From Hyphomicrobiales bacterium (GTDB lineage: Bacteria; Pseudomonadota; Alphaproteobacteria; Rhizobiales; Rhizobiaceae), in NCBI GenBank assembly GCA_002401155.1, contig NVSG01000003.1:28987-92986 (forward strand): 64,000 nt of DNA, written 5' to 3'. Below, piece after piece: positions 34,846-43,246 of the stretch. A model generated the notes under the pieces. It saw nothing but the letters and a program-made list of their open reading frames with translations. It searched no databases and was not told the DNA's origin. Each line of letters opens with the position of its first letter. The stretch's first letter is position 1. The translations under genes and the position numbers were made by a program.

Positions 34846-35637
34846 GTGACGGAGTATGATTTCTTAAATAAAGTGGTTCTGATTTCAGGCGCTGGACGAG
34901 GCTTGGGCAAACGTGCGGCAGAGCGCTTTGGCAAAGCAGGCGCAAAGCTGGTTTTAAATGACTATTCCAGCGACACATTGGAAGAAACCCTCAAAGAACT
35001 TGGTGACGAGGGCTATGAGGTTTGCGGTCTTGCAGGCGATATTGCCGATGAAGAAACTTCAAAAACATTGGTGCAACTGGCTGAAAAGACCTTTGGCAGC
35101 CTGAATATCACCATCAATAATGCAGGCATTGCACAAAATATGACCCGCCTGCACGAAACCGACACGGATGAAGCAAAACGGGTGATTGATGTGGATTTGA
35201 TGGGGGTATTTTTCGCCATGAAGCATCAAATCCCCCTTATGCTGAAAACGGCCGAAACGGATGGCGTTCCCTCAGTAATTCTCAATCTGGCATCGGCGGC
35301 GGGCGTTATGGGATCGCCAAACTTGGCGATCTATTCCGCTGCAAAACACGGGGTTGTGGCGCTCACGCGCTCCGCCGCGCTTGAATATGCGACCAAGGGC
35401 ATTCGCGTCAACGCGCTCTGCCCCTCCTTCACCCGCACCAATATGGTGACAGATTTGCTGGATGGTTCAAGGCATGGACGCGAAATTGCCGAGGCAAAAT
35501 TGCTGGCTTTCAACCCCATGGGCCGCCTTGGCGAGGTGGATGAAATTGTGCAGGCCATGTTGTGGACCTGCAGCGACGAAAACAGCTATTACACCGGACA
35601 AACCCTGTCGATAGACGGTGGGTTGCGCACCTCCTAA
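34846..35637 (+). CDS. Short-chain dehydrogenase/reductase
   Basis: 263-residue classical SDR, starting at GTG 34846. Cofactor loop ISGAGRGLGKRAAERF, NNAG at about residue 91, catalytic Ser in ILNLASAAGVMGS, YSAAK pair and a Gly-rich C-terminus (GQTLSIDGGLRTS). The Asp at the end of the second strand (VLNDYSS) suggests NAD preference. The substrate is unknown; a 3-oxoacyl reductase or 3-hydroxyacyl-CoA dehydrogenase is possible. It is followed 43 bases later by ggt on the same strand. Confidence 0.9.
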   Translation: MTEYDFLNKVVLISGAGRGLGKRAAERFGKAGAKLVLNDYSSDTLEETLKELGDEGYEVCGLAGDIADEETSKTLVQLAEKTFGSLNITINNAGIAQNMTRLHETDTDEAKRVIDVDLMGVFFAMKHQIPLMLKTAETDGVPSVILNLASAAGVMGSPNLAIYSAAKHGVVALTRSAALEYATKGIRVNALCPSFTRTNMVTDLLDGSRHGREIAEAKLLAFNPMGRLGEVDEIVQAMLWTCSDENSYYTGQTLSIDGGLRTS

Positions 35638-35680
35638 TTTCAACAAAGTGCCTGATTTTAGCAAAGTGAAAGCGAATGAA

Positions 35681-37444
35681 ATGACCCGTATTTTATCTCT
35701 TTTTGCATATTTTTTACTATTTGCTTCTTTGTTCGCTTCCGGCCCAGCCCTAAGTGAACAGTTAGCCGATGGCATCGCGCCGGAGTTTTCCAGCGGGCTG
35801 AGTTCCAAATCCTTGGTCAAAACCCGTGATTATATGATTGCTACCGCCAATCCCCATGCCAGCAAGGCGGGGAATGCGATTTTGGAAGCTGGCGGTAATG
35901 CAGTTGACGCCATGGTGGTAGTACAGTTGGTTTTGGGACTGGTCGAGCCGCAATCATCGGGTCTTGGGGGCGGTGCGTTTCTTGTTTATTGGGATCAAAA
36001 GGCGGAAAAGCTGACCACATTTGACGGGCGAGAGACTGCTCCTGCTGCGGCAACCAGCGAATTATTCCTTGATGCGGAAGGCAGGCCGCTGAAATTTTTT
36101 GATGCGGTGATTGGGGGGCGTTCCGTTGGGGTTCCCGGAACCGTTCGCTTGTTGCACGAGGTGCACAAGGCCCATGGCAAATTGGCATGGAAAGATGTTT
36201 TTGCTCCCGCTATCAAGCTTGCCAATGACGGATTTAAGGTTTCCGAACGTTTGAACGCGCTGGTCACACGAGCTGCGGAATCCTTATACCGTTTCGAGAC
36301 CACTCGAAATTATTTCCTAAGCGAAGAAGGCGTGCCGCTCTTTCCCGGCACATTGATCATCAACAAGCCTTATGCACAAACCCTTGGCGCGATCGCACAA
36401 GGCGGCGCGGATGTGTTTTACAACGGGGCCATTGCCCGTGATATCGTCGCTACGGTGCATGATTCCGATGGCAATCCGGGCGTCTTATCGATGGAAGATA
36501 TGGCCAATTATCAGATCAAGGAACGTGAAGCGGTTTGCGCCAATTATCGCGGCAATGATATTTGTGGCATGGGACCGCCCTCCTCCGGCGCCTTGACGGT
36601 CGGGCAGATTTTGAAGCTGATTGAACCCTATGATTTGGCAGCGCTCGGTCCGGCCAATCCTGAAAGCTGGCGCTTGATTGGGGATGCTTCGCGTTTGGCT
36701 TTTGCCGACCGGGGCCGATATATGGCTGATAGTGATTTTGTTAAAATGCCTAAAGGTCTGCTCAATGAAAGCTATCTGAAAGAGCGCGCCAAATTGTTGA
36801 ATGGCACGATGGCGCTGGCCAAAGACATGGTCAAACCCGGTAATCCGCCAACAGACCACGCTTTGCTTTACTCAGATGATGAAGCGATTGAGCTTCCTTC
36901 AACCAGTCACTTTTCGATTGTCGACAGCGAAGGCAATGTGATTTCCATGACCACAACCATCGAGAACGGTTTTGGTTCACGGCTGATGGTGCGCGGTTTT
37001 CTTTTGAACAATGAACTGACCGATTTTTCTTTCCGTGCTGAGCGCGATGGCAAAAAGATCGCCAATCGGGTGGAGCCGGGAAAACGACCTCGTTCTTCCA
37101 TGTCTCCAACCATCATCATGCGCGATGGCAAGCCTTATATGGCGATTGGTTCGCCGGGAGGAAGCCGAATTATTGGTTATGTGGCGAAAACCATCATTGC
37201 CCATCTGGATTGGGGCATGGATGTTCAGGCGGCAATCGCCCTACCCCATCTGGTCAACAGGTTTGGCACTTATGATGTGGAAGAAGGAACCAGTGCCGAG
37301 CAATTCAAACCGGCGCTTGAAGCGATGGGCTTCAAGGTAAAAGTGCGTGGCCTAAATTCCGGTCTGCACGGAATTTTAATCACCAAAAATGGCCTAGAGG
37401 GCGGCGCTGATCCGCGCCGCGAAGGGGTGATTTTAGGCAAATAA
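35681..37444 (+). CDS. ggt: Gamma-glutamyltransferase
   Basis: Periplasmic Ntn-hydrolase that removes gamma-glutamyl groups from glutathione. 587 residues from ATG 35681, chosen because it gives a clean signal peptide (MTRILSLFAYFLLFASLFAS, cleavage near ALSEQ); a frame extension to 35618 would overlap the SDR. Proenzyme motifs: GGNAVDAMVVVQLVLGLVEP, FDGRETAP, PPSSGALTVGQILK, and the autoprocessing site LPSTSHFSIVDSEGN where the nucleophilic Thr follows Ser; the usual TTH is TSH here. GSPGGSRIIGYV forms the C-terminal substrate loop. Confidence 0.95.
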   Translation: MTRILSLFAYFLLFASLFASGPALSEQLADGIAPEFSSGLSSKSLVKTRDYMIATANPHASKAGNAILEAGGNAVDAMVVVQLVLGLVEPQSSGLGGGAFLVYWDQKAEKLTTFDGRETAPAAATSELFLDAEGRPLKFFDAVIGGRSVGVPGTVRLLHEVHKAHGKLAWKDVFAPAIKLANDGFKVSERLNALVTRAAESLYRFETTRNYFLSEEGVPLFPGTLIINKPYAQTLGAIAQGGADVFYNGAIARDIVATVHDSDGNPGVLSMEDMANYQIKEREAVCANYRGNDICGMGPPSSGALTVGQILKLIEPYDLAALGPANPESWRLIGDASRLAFADRGRYMADSDFVKMPKGLLNESYLKERAKLLNGTMALAKDMVKPGNPPTDHALLYSDDEAIELPSTSHFSIVDSEGNVISMTTTIENGFGSRLMVRGFLLNNELTDFSFRAERDGKKIANRVEPGKRPRSSMSPTIIMRDGKPYMAIGSPGGSRIIGYVAKTIIAHLDWGMDVQAAIALPHLVNRFGTYDVEEGTSAEQFKPALEAMGFKVKVRGLNSGLHGILITKNGLEGGADPRREGVILGK

Positions 37445-37465
37445 GTTGGATTTTGAACGGTTCTG

Positions 37466-37714
37466 TTAAATAGAGCCAGTTACAACTTCTTTGCGGATCA
37501 GATTGCGCATGTTTTCGATCAGGCGCTCTGTTTCTTGAGACAAATGGCTGATTTGCACATCGTCTTCGATTTTTTCAGCACCAATGCGCTTTGCAATCAC
37601 TGACATTAGGGCGTCATTGCTGGTTGAAAGTGCTTCCATACGCACCAACATGCGCGCGCGCATAGTTTGAGCAGATGACGGTGGATATTCGATTTCACTG
37701 GAAGGCCTGATCAT
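37466..37714 (-). CDS. Small conserved-looking hypothetical protein
   Basis: 82 residues, soluble, mainly helical and charged (LSTSNDALMSVIAKRIGAEK, HLSQETERLIENMRNLIRKE). The ATG follows AAAGGAC at good spacing. It has no recognised motif or signal. It is convergent with ggt and divergent from nadK. A small regulatory or coiled-coil protein is a guess only. Confidence 0.6.
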   Translation of the reverse strand: MIRPSSEIEYPPSSAQTMRARMLVRMEALSTSNDALMSVIAKRIGAEKIEDDVQISHLSQETERLIENMRNLIRKEVVTGSI

Positions 37715-37953
37715 ATTCTGTCCTTTACGCGGTTACAAGATTGGCAGAACTGCCTTTTATGCACTTCAATTCGTATTTCAATTCTGGCCCAATATGCTTA
37801 ACAAATAATTAGAAATTCGGGCGAATCATTGATTAAATCATGGCAAATTGAAGATAGCCAAACGATAAAATTTCTGGCATCAAATAGACCTATTGCGATA
37901 TCATTGCCCATAAGGCCGACAGCCAGTTCAAATTACGGAATGCAGATTTAATA

Positions 37954-38712
37954 ATGAAAATTGCCTTTGCCGCCAGTTCCACCAAGGAAGCCCAGTCAGC
38001 GCTTGACGATCTAACGAAACGCTACGGAAACGCTTCCAAGACCGATTGTGATGTGATCGTGGCGCTGGGGGGCGATGGCTATATGCTGCACACCCTGCAT
38101 AATTATATGAATAGCGGCACACCGATATATGGCATGAACAAGGGCACAATCGGCTTTTTGATGAATAATTACGAGAAAGAAGGTCTGCCTGAGCGCTTGG
38201 AAAATGCTGTAAAAAGCAAAGTCAGCCCGCTCAATATGATTGCGACCGATATTATCGGGGAAGTGCATACCGCCAAAGCCATCAATGAAGTGTCGCTGTT
38301 GCGCCAATCCTATCAGGCGGCCAGCTTGCGAGTTTCTATCGACGATAAAGTGCAACTGGAATCGCTGATTTGCGATGGGGTCTTGGTGGCGACGCCTGCC
38401 GGGTCAACCGCTTATAATTTATCCGCCCATGGGCCGATATTACCCCTTAACGCGCCGCTTTTAGCTCTGACACCGGTTAGTCCATTTCGTCCGCGTCGCT
38501 GGCGTGGGGCATTGATACCGGATTCTTCCAAGATCACCATTGACGTCAATGATCCACAAAAACGCCCGGTGAATGCGGTGGCAGATCACACGGAAATAAA
38601 ATCCGTTGTGAGAGTGGAAGTGGCGCTGGATAAAAAATCCAAGGCTTATATTCTGTTTGACGCGCAGCACTCCTGGGACGACAGGATTTTAGCAGAGCAA
38701 TTCCAATATTAG
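37954..38712 (+). CDS. nadK: NAD kinase
   Basis: Phosphorylates NAD to NADP. 252 residues, the short alphaproteobacterial form. Signature motifs are DVIVALGGDGYMLHTLHNYM (GGDG), YGMNKGTIGFLMN, INEVSLLRQ (conserved NE) and VATPAGSTAYNLSAHGPILP. An essential single-copy gene in most bacteria. It is followed by a truncated family B repeat. Confidence 0.96.
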   Translation: MKIAFAASSTKEAQSALDDLTKRYGNASKTDCDVIVALGGDGYMLHTLHNYMNSGTPIYGMNKGTIGFLMNNYEKEGLPERLENAVKSKVSPLNMIATDIIGEVHTAKAINEVSLLRQSYQAASLRVSIDDKVQLESLICDGVLVATPAGSTAYNLSAHGPILPLNAPLLALTPVSPFRPRRWRGALIPDSSKITIDVNDPQKRPVNAVADHTEIKSVVRVEVALDKKSKAYILFDAQHSWDDRILAEQFQY

Positions 38713-38729
38713 ATTGAGCATAGTATTCT

Positions 38730-38836
38730 TTGCTCACGGTACTTTGGGCTCACGGCGTATCCTCGTTTCACTCGGGCTGCGCATGCGTGGCGCTAACGCC
38801 GGGCAGCTCTTCGCTGCCTTGAACGCGAGCATCTGT
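38730..38836 (+). repeat. Family B structured repeat, copy 2 (5'-truncated)
   Basis: It shares TCACGG...ATCCTCGTTTCACTCGGGC, TGGCGCTAACGCCGGG and the hairpin GGCAGC-TCTTC-GCTGCC (38802-38818) with the other copies but lacks the leading GTCCGTCTTTGACGG stem. Its terminal hairpin differs from copies 1 and 4 on both sides with pairing kept. It lies in the convergent spacer between nadK and the DUF2336 gene. Confidence 0.65.
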
Positions 38837-38853
38837 GGAAAATAAATTGGAAA

Positions 38854-40311
38854 CTAAGCTACCAGTTCGTTGCTGAAAGTGCGTTCGTTGGCCGGAATGA
38901 TTGTCTCTGTCTGAGGTAATCTGGTGTTTGCGTTGTCAGCGGACTTATCGAATACCGCTGCAAAGTTCAGTTCGAACTCCTCATCGGAGACGATGTCCGA
39001 GCAATCTTCGGCAATTACAAACACTTCGTTATTGAGGATCGATTGGAATTCGATGTCGAAATCTTCGAAATCCGGCTGATCAAGCATATCTTGCTCGAAT
39101 GCATTCATATCCACTTTCGCAACCATGGGAGCTGGAAGCGCGATGGTTTCGCGAATGGCGTTTTTATTTTGAATTTCACTAACCTTTGTCAATGCAGATT
39201 CACGCGCAGTTTCTGCCGCGAGTTTGCGTAACAACACCAGCAGATTATCGGCAATGGAGATGCCTGACGAGGCTTGCGCTTTCAAATAAGCGTCAAGAGT
39301 TTCCCGGGTTACCAAATGAGCAAGACGCGAAGCGCTGAGATTTTGATCTGAAGACAATAAGCGGCGCCACGCAGAAATTGCCGAAAGAAAGACGCCAAAT
39401 GCATTCTCCGGTAATCCCGCTTTGGTATAGACAGCGCGCAATGCGGCCTGCTTGTCATTGGCAAGCATGGCCTCAACCCGTCTGGCAGGTATTTGACTTA
39501 ACTGACTGAGCGAGCGGGCAAAAAGCGTGATATTTCCGGTGCAAATTGCGCGAAGCAGGAAAGATGTGCTGATTTTTTTACCTTTAATCAGGCTGGAAAC
39601 GACCCGATCCACATCCACTTCATCCGCATTGGCAACCAACCCAATAGCAGCTTTATCGCAGGCACCGCGAATACAATCATCCGCTTTGCGGCTGGAAAGC
39701 CAAGAGCGACTGGTCACAAGCTTGTTCAGGCTTGTCCCAAGTTTTTCGACCAACAAAATATGAGTTTCTGCCAGCAAGTTTTCTTTTTTAAACAGCTCAT
39801 TGCGAATGTCTGCGGCTTCTCCGTGGCGTTGGGCCAAACGGTGCATGCTCTTGGCGGAACAATTGGCAGCAGGGTTTAAAAGCATACCGAGGCAGGCCTC
39901 ACGGGGGCCAACTTCAGCGATTGCGGCAGCAACGGCGAATGACAAATCACTGCGACAGGCTATGGCAATCTGTTGTTCGATGGCGCCGGTTGCCACAAGA
40001 TCAACCAATTCTGCCTCAAGGAAAATCGGTGAGCGGGAAATGATCAACGTCGATATTTCCGGTACATCGGCTGCCAGCGCCATGATGATATGGCGCGGAG
40101 CGATGGAGCTGACCGCAAGCACATCGGCCATCGACAAACGCACATCTGGAGATGGGTCTTCAAGCAACAAAGTCATTGCTGCTTCTGCGCTTTCGCGCTC
40201 TTCATCTTCAAGATCGGACAGCAAAAACGCACGCGCAAGTGCGTTTGTCGCCTGCACCCGATCTGACACAGAAGCAGTATCAACCCATTCCAAGAAACGT
40301 TCTACAATCAT
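38854..40311 (-). CDS. DUF2336 domain-containing protein
   Basis: 485 residues, largely helical with HEAT-like repeats (LLEDPSPDVRLSMADVLAVS, then several LV/AA-rich helices) and a low-complexity acidic C-terminus (DQPDFEDFDIEFQ...). It matches the alphaproteobacterial DUF2336 family, whose members have been linked to cell-cycle or two-component control, but no catalytic motif is seen. Soluble, no signal peptide. A stand-alone gene; the 118 bases upstream to the flavin reductase gene hold nothing notable. Confidence 0.82.
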   Translation of the reverse strand: MIVERFLEWVDTASVSDRVQATNALARAFLLSDLEDEERESAEAAMTLLLEDPSPDVRLSMADVLAVSSIAPRHIIMALAADVPEISTLIISRSPIFLEAELVDLVATGAIEQQIAIACRSDLSFAVAAAIAEVGPREACLGMLLNPAANCSAKSMHRLAQRHGEAADIRNELFKKENLLAETHILLVEKLGTSLNKLVTSRSWLSSRKADDCIRGACDKAAIGLVANADEVDVDRVVSSLIKGKKISTSFLLRAICTGNITLFARSLSQLSQIPARRVEAMLANDKQAALRAVYTKAGLPENAFGVFLSAISAWRRLLSSDQNLSASRLAHLVTRETLDAYLKAQASSGISIADNLLVLLRKLAAETARESALTKVSEIQNKNAIRETIALPAPMVAKVDMNAFEQDMLDQPDFEDFDIEFQSILNNEVFVIAEDCSDIVSDEEFELNFAAVFDKSADNANTRLPQTETIIPANERTFSNELVA

Positions 40312-40429
40312 ATTTAACCGACTCTACTTTCACGCGAACATAGGAGATTCGCTTGAAAAATAACCGGAAAGGATTAACGAATTATTCACCATAAAAATTT
40401 GGCTCAAGACCAGTGAAATTTTTCGGGTA

Positions 40430-41038
40430 TCAGCCCTTCCAATCAGGGCGCAGCAATTCGAAAATTCCGTCATGGCCTTTGAAATCCATATAACCCAAAC
40501 GGGTGACGGGTTTTGCAAGGTTTACATCGAAACGACCATCGGTGATTACCTTATCATCGATATAAATACCCATGACTTGGCCGATGACCACGATGTCGTT
40601 GGTTTTGTTGCCGTCGATATCCACAATTTCGATAATCTGCGTCACCTTACATTCAAGAGCGGCACAAGCGTCGCGCACCCTTGCCGGTTTCACCATCTCG
40701 CTGGGAGCTGAGTCGATGCCGGCAACTTCGAATTCGCTGGTATTGTGGGGGGCATCCACGCTGGTTTCGTTCATCACTTTGACCAGATCCTGTCCGACAT
40801 AGTTATAAACAAATTCACCAGTATCACGTGCATTGGTGGCGCTGTCTTTCCAGCCACCGGATGAAAACATGATCAAATCAGGGTTTGCACCAATGGCATT
40901 GAAGAAACTATAAGGCGCAAGATTTGGAACGCCTTCTTTTGACAGGGTTGAAATCCAGCCGATCGGGCGCGGTGCAACGATGGCTTTGAAAGGGTTATGG
41001 CTCAGGCCATGATTATTGTCTTTGGTAACATAAAACAT
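40430..41038 (-). CDS. Flavin reductase-like domain protein
   Basis: 202 residues from the ATG at 41036-41038, preceded by an AAGGAT. It is a split-barrel FMN-binding protein: FKAIVAPRPIGWISTLSKEG, LAPYSFFNAIGANPDLIMFS and FVYNYVGQDLVKVMNETSVD are typical of this flavoprotein group (flavin:NADH oxidoreductases). It probably binds FMN and reduces flavins or acts as an oxygenase partner. A nitroreductase gene on the same strand lies 58 bases upstream and may be co-transcribed. Confidence 0.88.
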   Translation of the reverse strand: MFYVTKDNNHGLSHNPFKAIVAPRPIGWISTLSKEGVPNLAPYSFFNAIGANPDLIMFSSGGWKDSATNARDTGEFVYNYVGQDLVKVMNETSVDAPHNTSEFEVAGIDSAPSEMVKPARVRDACAALECKVTQIIEIVDIDGNKTNDIVVIGQVMGIYIDDKVITDGRFDVNLAKPVTRLGYMDFKGHDGIFELLRPDWKG

Positions 41039-41096
41039 CTGTCGAATTATCCTTATGGGAAGTTGTGACCCTAAGTTGGTCATAATAGAAAAGACC

Positions 41097-41687
41097 CTAG
41101 TCGGTCATAATAGAAAATACGTCGTCAATCTGCGGACGGTCGCGTTCGGTTTTTGGCATTTGCTTTGTACCAATGTGAATGAATCCTGCAATTTTTTCGC
41201 CCGGCTTCACACCAAATTTCGGTGCAAGAACATCATCGAAAGCCACCCATTCGGTGAGCCATTGGGCGTCATAGCCAAGCGCGTTGGCACCGGTGAGCAA
41301 GTTCATTGCGGCAGCACCTGCTGAAAGCACTTGCTCCCATTGCGGCACCTTTGAATGTTCTTTGGGCGCGCTGATCACCCCAATTACCACTGGCACGCGG
41401 GTGAAGCGGCCTCTTTCGATTTCCAGAATTCCATCCGAATACCCGGTGTTTATTTCCTTGAAGCGGGCTTCGATCATTTCTCCAAGCTTCACGCAATAAT
41501 CTGGTCCATATTGAACGAAATGCCATGGCGCGATCTTGCCGTGGTCGGGAACCCGTGAGGCAATTTCTATCAGTGCGCGCACTTCGTTTTCACCCGGTCC
41601 CGGCCCCGACATGGTTTTTGCGGGAACAGAACGGCGGTTTTGCAGGAAGGCAAACGTTTCGGGATGTTCTGGATTAAGGTCGCTCAT
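41097..41687 (-). CDS. Nitroreductase-family FMN-dependent oxidoreductase
   Basis: 196 residues. N-terminal FLQNRRSVPAKTMSGPGPGE (FMN loop RRS), the IASRVPDHGKIAPWHFVQYG segment, AAAMNLLTGANALGYDAQWL and FGVKPGEKIAGFIHIGTKQM are family signatures, close to the YdjA group. Cytoplasmic, NAD(P)H-dependent. It is divergent from a secreted hypothetical protein. Confidence 0.92.
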   Translation of the reverse strand: MSDLNPEHPETFAFLQNRRSVPAKTMSGPGPGENEVRALIEIASRVPDHGKIAPWHFVQYGPDYCVKLGEMIEARFKEINTGYSDGILEIERGRFTRVPVVIGVISAPKEHSKVPQWEQVLSAGAAAMNLLTGANALGYDAQWLTEWVAFDDVLAPKFGVKPGEKIAGFIHIGTKQMPKTERDRPQIDDVFSIMTD

Positions 41688-41790
41688 GGGAGATTAAAAA
41701 ACTCTGCTTGTTGTTTCTACGCAGACCCTTTTGCCATGGCAATTTCGAATTGTCACTGATAATAAGATTGCACCTAACTTCATAAGACCC

Positions 41791-42681
41791 ATGAAAACGC
41801 GGACCGACCTTTTGATTTTTCTTCGCCCTTTCAGAATTCTGCTTATCGCCTTTGCCCTGCTGTTGGCTGGGCCGGGACAGGGCTATGCGCAAGATGAAGC
41901 TGCGACGAACAATCAAAAAATCAACCGCCTGACGCTTGAAGCGCGGCTGACCAAAGAAGGTCAGGCGATTGAAAATGGCTTGGAATGGCGTATTTTTGGC
42001 CAAAACCTCGGGCAGGATGGGAAACTTCCCCTGCTTGCCGAGGCTTTTGGTGGCATCAAGACCTTCGATATCACGCAAGGGGATTATCTGGTGCATGTGG
42101 CCTACGGCCATGCGGCTTTGGTGCGCAAGGTCAGTGTTGGGGATGCTGCCACTACGATAATTTTTGAACTCAATGCGGGTGGCCTTAAACTCGATGCGAT
42201 AGCTGCAATTGATACGCCGATCCCGGCGAAATATCTCAAATTTGATGTCTATGATTCGGAGCAAAACGAATTTGGCGAGCGAAAACTGATCGCCAGAGCG
42301 GTTAGTGCCGGAGAAATCATTCCCTTCCCGGCGGGCACTTATCACGTGATATCACGTTTTGGGGAGACCAATGCTGAAATCGGGGCGGATTTGCGAGTGC
42401 AACCGGGCAAGGTAACGGCGGCAAATCTGGAACATCGCGCTGCTGTTTTGACCTTCAGACTGGTGAGTAGCGCGGGCGGGGACGCCATTGCCGACACCTC
42501 GTGGTCGATCCTGACAGAGAGCGGCGATCTCATCACCGAAAGCCGCAGCACATTTCCCACAATGGTGCTGGCAGAAGGCACATATTCGGCCATTGCGAAG
42601 CATAAAGGCACGATCTATTCAACTAATTTTGAAGTTAGGTCGGGTGTGTTTGGTGATATAGAGGTCTTAGCTATCAATTAG
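41791..42681 (+). CDS. Exported hypothetical protein, beta-rich
   Basis: 296 residues from ATG 41791, which gives a signal peptide (FRILLIAFALLLAGPGQGYAQ, cut before DEAAT); a frame start at 41731 adds a non-signal extension and is less likely. The mature protein alternates short beta segments: GDYLVHVAYGHAALVRKVSV, FPAGTYHVISRFGETNAEIG and LAEGTYSAIAKHKGTIYSTN, three repeated 'G-Y/T-Y ... V' units suggesting Ig-like or carboxypeptidase-regulatory-like domains. No catalytic motif. Function unknown; periplasmic or outer-surface location likely. Confidence 0.7.
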   Translation: MKTRTDLLIFLRPFRILLIAFALLLAGPGQGYAQDEAATNNQKINRLTLEARLTKEGQAIENGLEWRIFGQNLGQDGKLPLLAEAFGGIKTFDITQGDYLVHVAYGHAALVRKVSVGDAATTIIFELNAGGLKLDAIAAIDTPIPAKYLKFDVYDSEQNEFGERKLIARAVSAGEIIPFPAGTYHVISRFGETNAEIGADLRVQPGKVTAANLEHRAAVLTFRLVSSAGGDAIADTSWSILTESGDLITESRSTFPTMVLAEGTYSAIAKHKGTIYSTNFEVRSGVFGDIEVLAIN

Positions 42682-42731
42682 AGGTTCACAAATCCCCTTG
42701 AAACACCTCTTTGCTAGAAGGATCTTTCATT

Positions 42732-43214
42732 TTGAACAGACGCAATTTTCTTAAATCCGGCATTGTATTTGCAGCCCTTAGCAGCGTATCGACATTTGCG
42801 CTTCAGGCTCATGCAAGCGGCACATTTGAAATTACCAAAACGGACGCAGAATGGCGCAAGATTTTGTCGCCTGCGAGCTATGAAGTTCTACGCCACGAGG
42901 ATACGGAACGCCCCTTTACCAGCGCCCTTTTGGAAGAACACCGTGAGGGCAATTTCAGTTGTGCAGGCTGTGATTTGCCGCTTTACGCATCGAAGACAAA
43001 ATTTGATAGCCGCACTGGCTGGCCAAGTTTTTGGGAAGCTTTGCCCGGTGCTGTGGCAGACAGAACCGACCGTACATTGCTGTTTCTGACACGCACAGAA
43101 TTGCATTGCCGTCGTTGCGGTGGACATTTGGGACATTTGTTTGACGACGGCCCTGCGCCAACAGGAAAACGCCATTGTATCAACGGGTTATCGTTGAAAT
43201 TTGAAGCTGCTTAA
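42732..43214 (+). CDS. msrB: Exported (Tat-signal) peptide-methionine (R)-S-oxide reductase
   Basis: 160 residues starting at TTG 42732, giving MNRRNFLKSGIVFAALSSVS, a twin-arginine signal; AGAAGGA precedes at ten bases. The MsrB fold is complete: zinc CxxC pairs (FSCAGC and HCRRCGG), SRTGWPSFWEA, and the catalytic Cys in RHCINGLSLKF. The export signal places it in the periplasm, where it would repair R-methionine sulfoxide in secreted proteins; most MsrB are cytosolic. It is convergent with thrS across a shared hairpin. Confidence 0.9.
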   Translation: MNRRNFLKSGIVFAALSSVSTFALQAHASGTFEITKTDAEWRKILSPASYEVLRHEDTERPFTSALLEEHREGNFSCAGCDLPLYASKTKFDSRTGWPSFWEALPGAVADRTDRTLLFLTRTELHCRRCGGHLGHLFDDGPAPTGKRHCINGLSLKFEAA

Positions 43215-43223
43215 GACTGCCTA

Positions 43224-43246
43224 GGCAGCGGAATCATTCCGCTGCC
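43224..43246. terminator. Bidirectional hairpin between msrB and thrS
   Basis: GGCAGCGGAAT and ATTCCGCTGCC form an 11-base perfect inverted repeat with a one-base centre (in practice 9 pairs around a short loop), followed by CCTTTTC on the plus strand. It lies 9 bases after the msrB stop and covers the last codons of thrS, so it can end msrB transcription and perhaps both. Confidence 0.5.
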
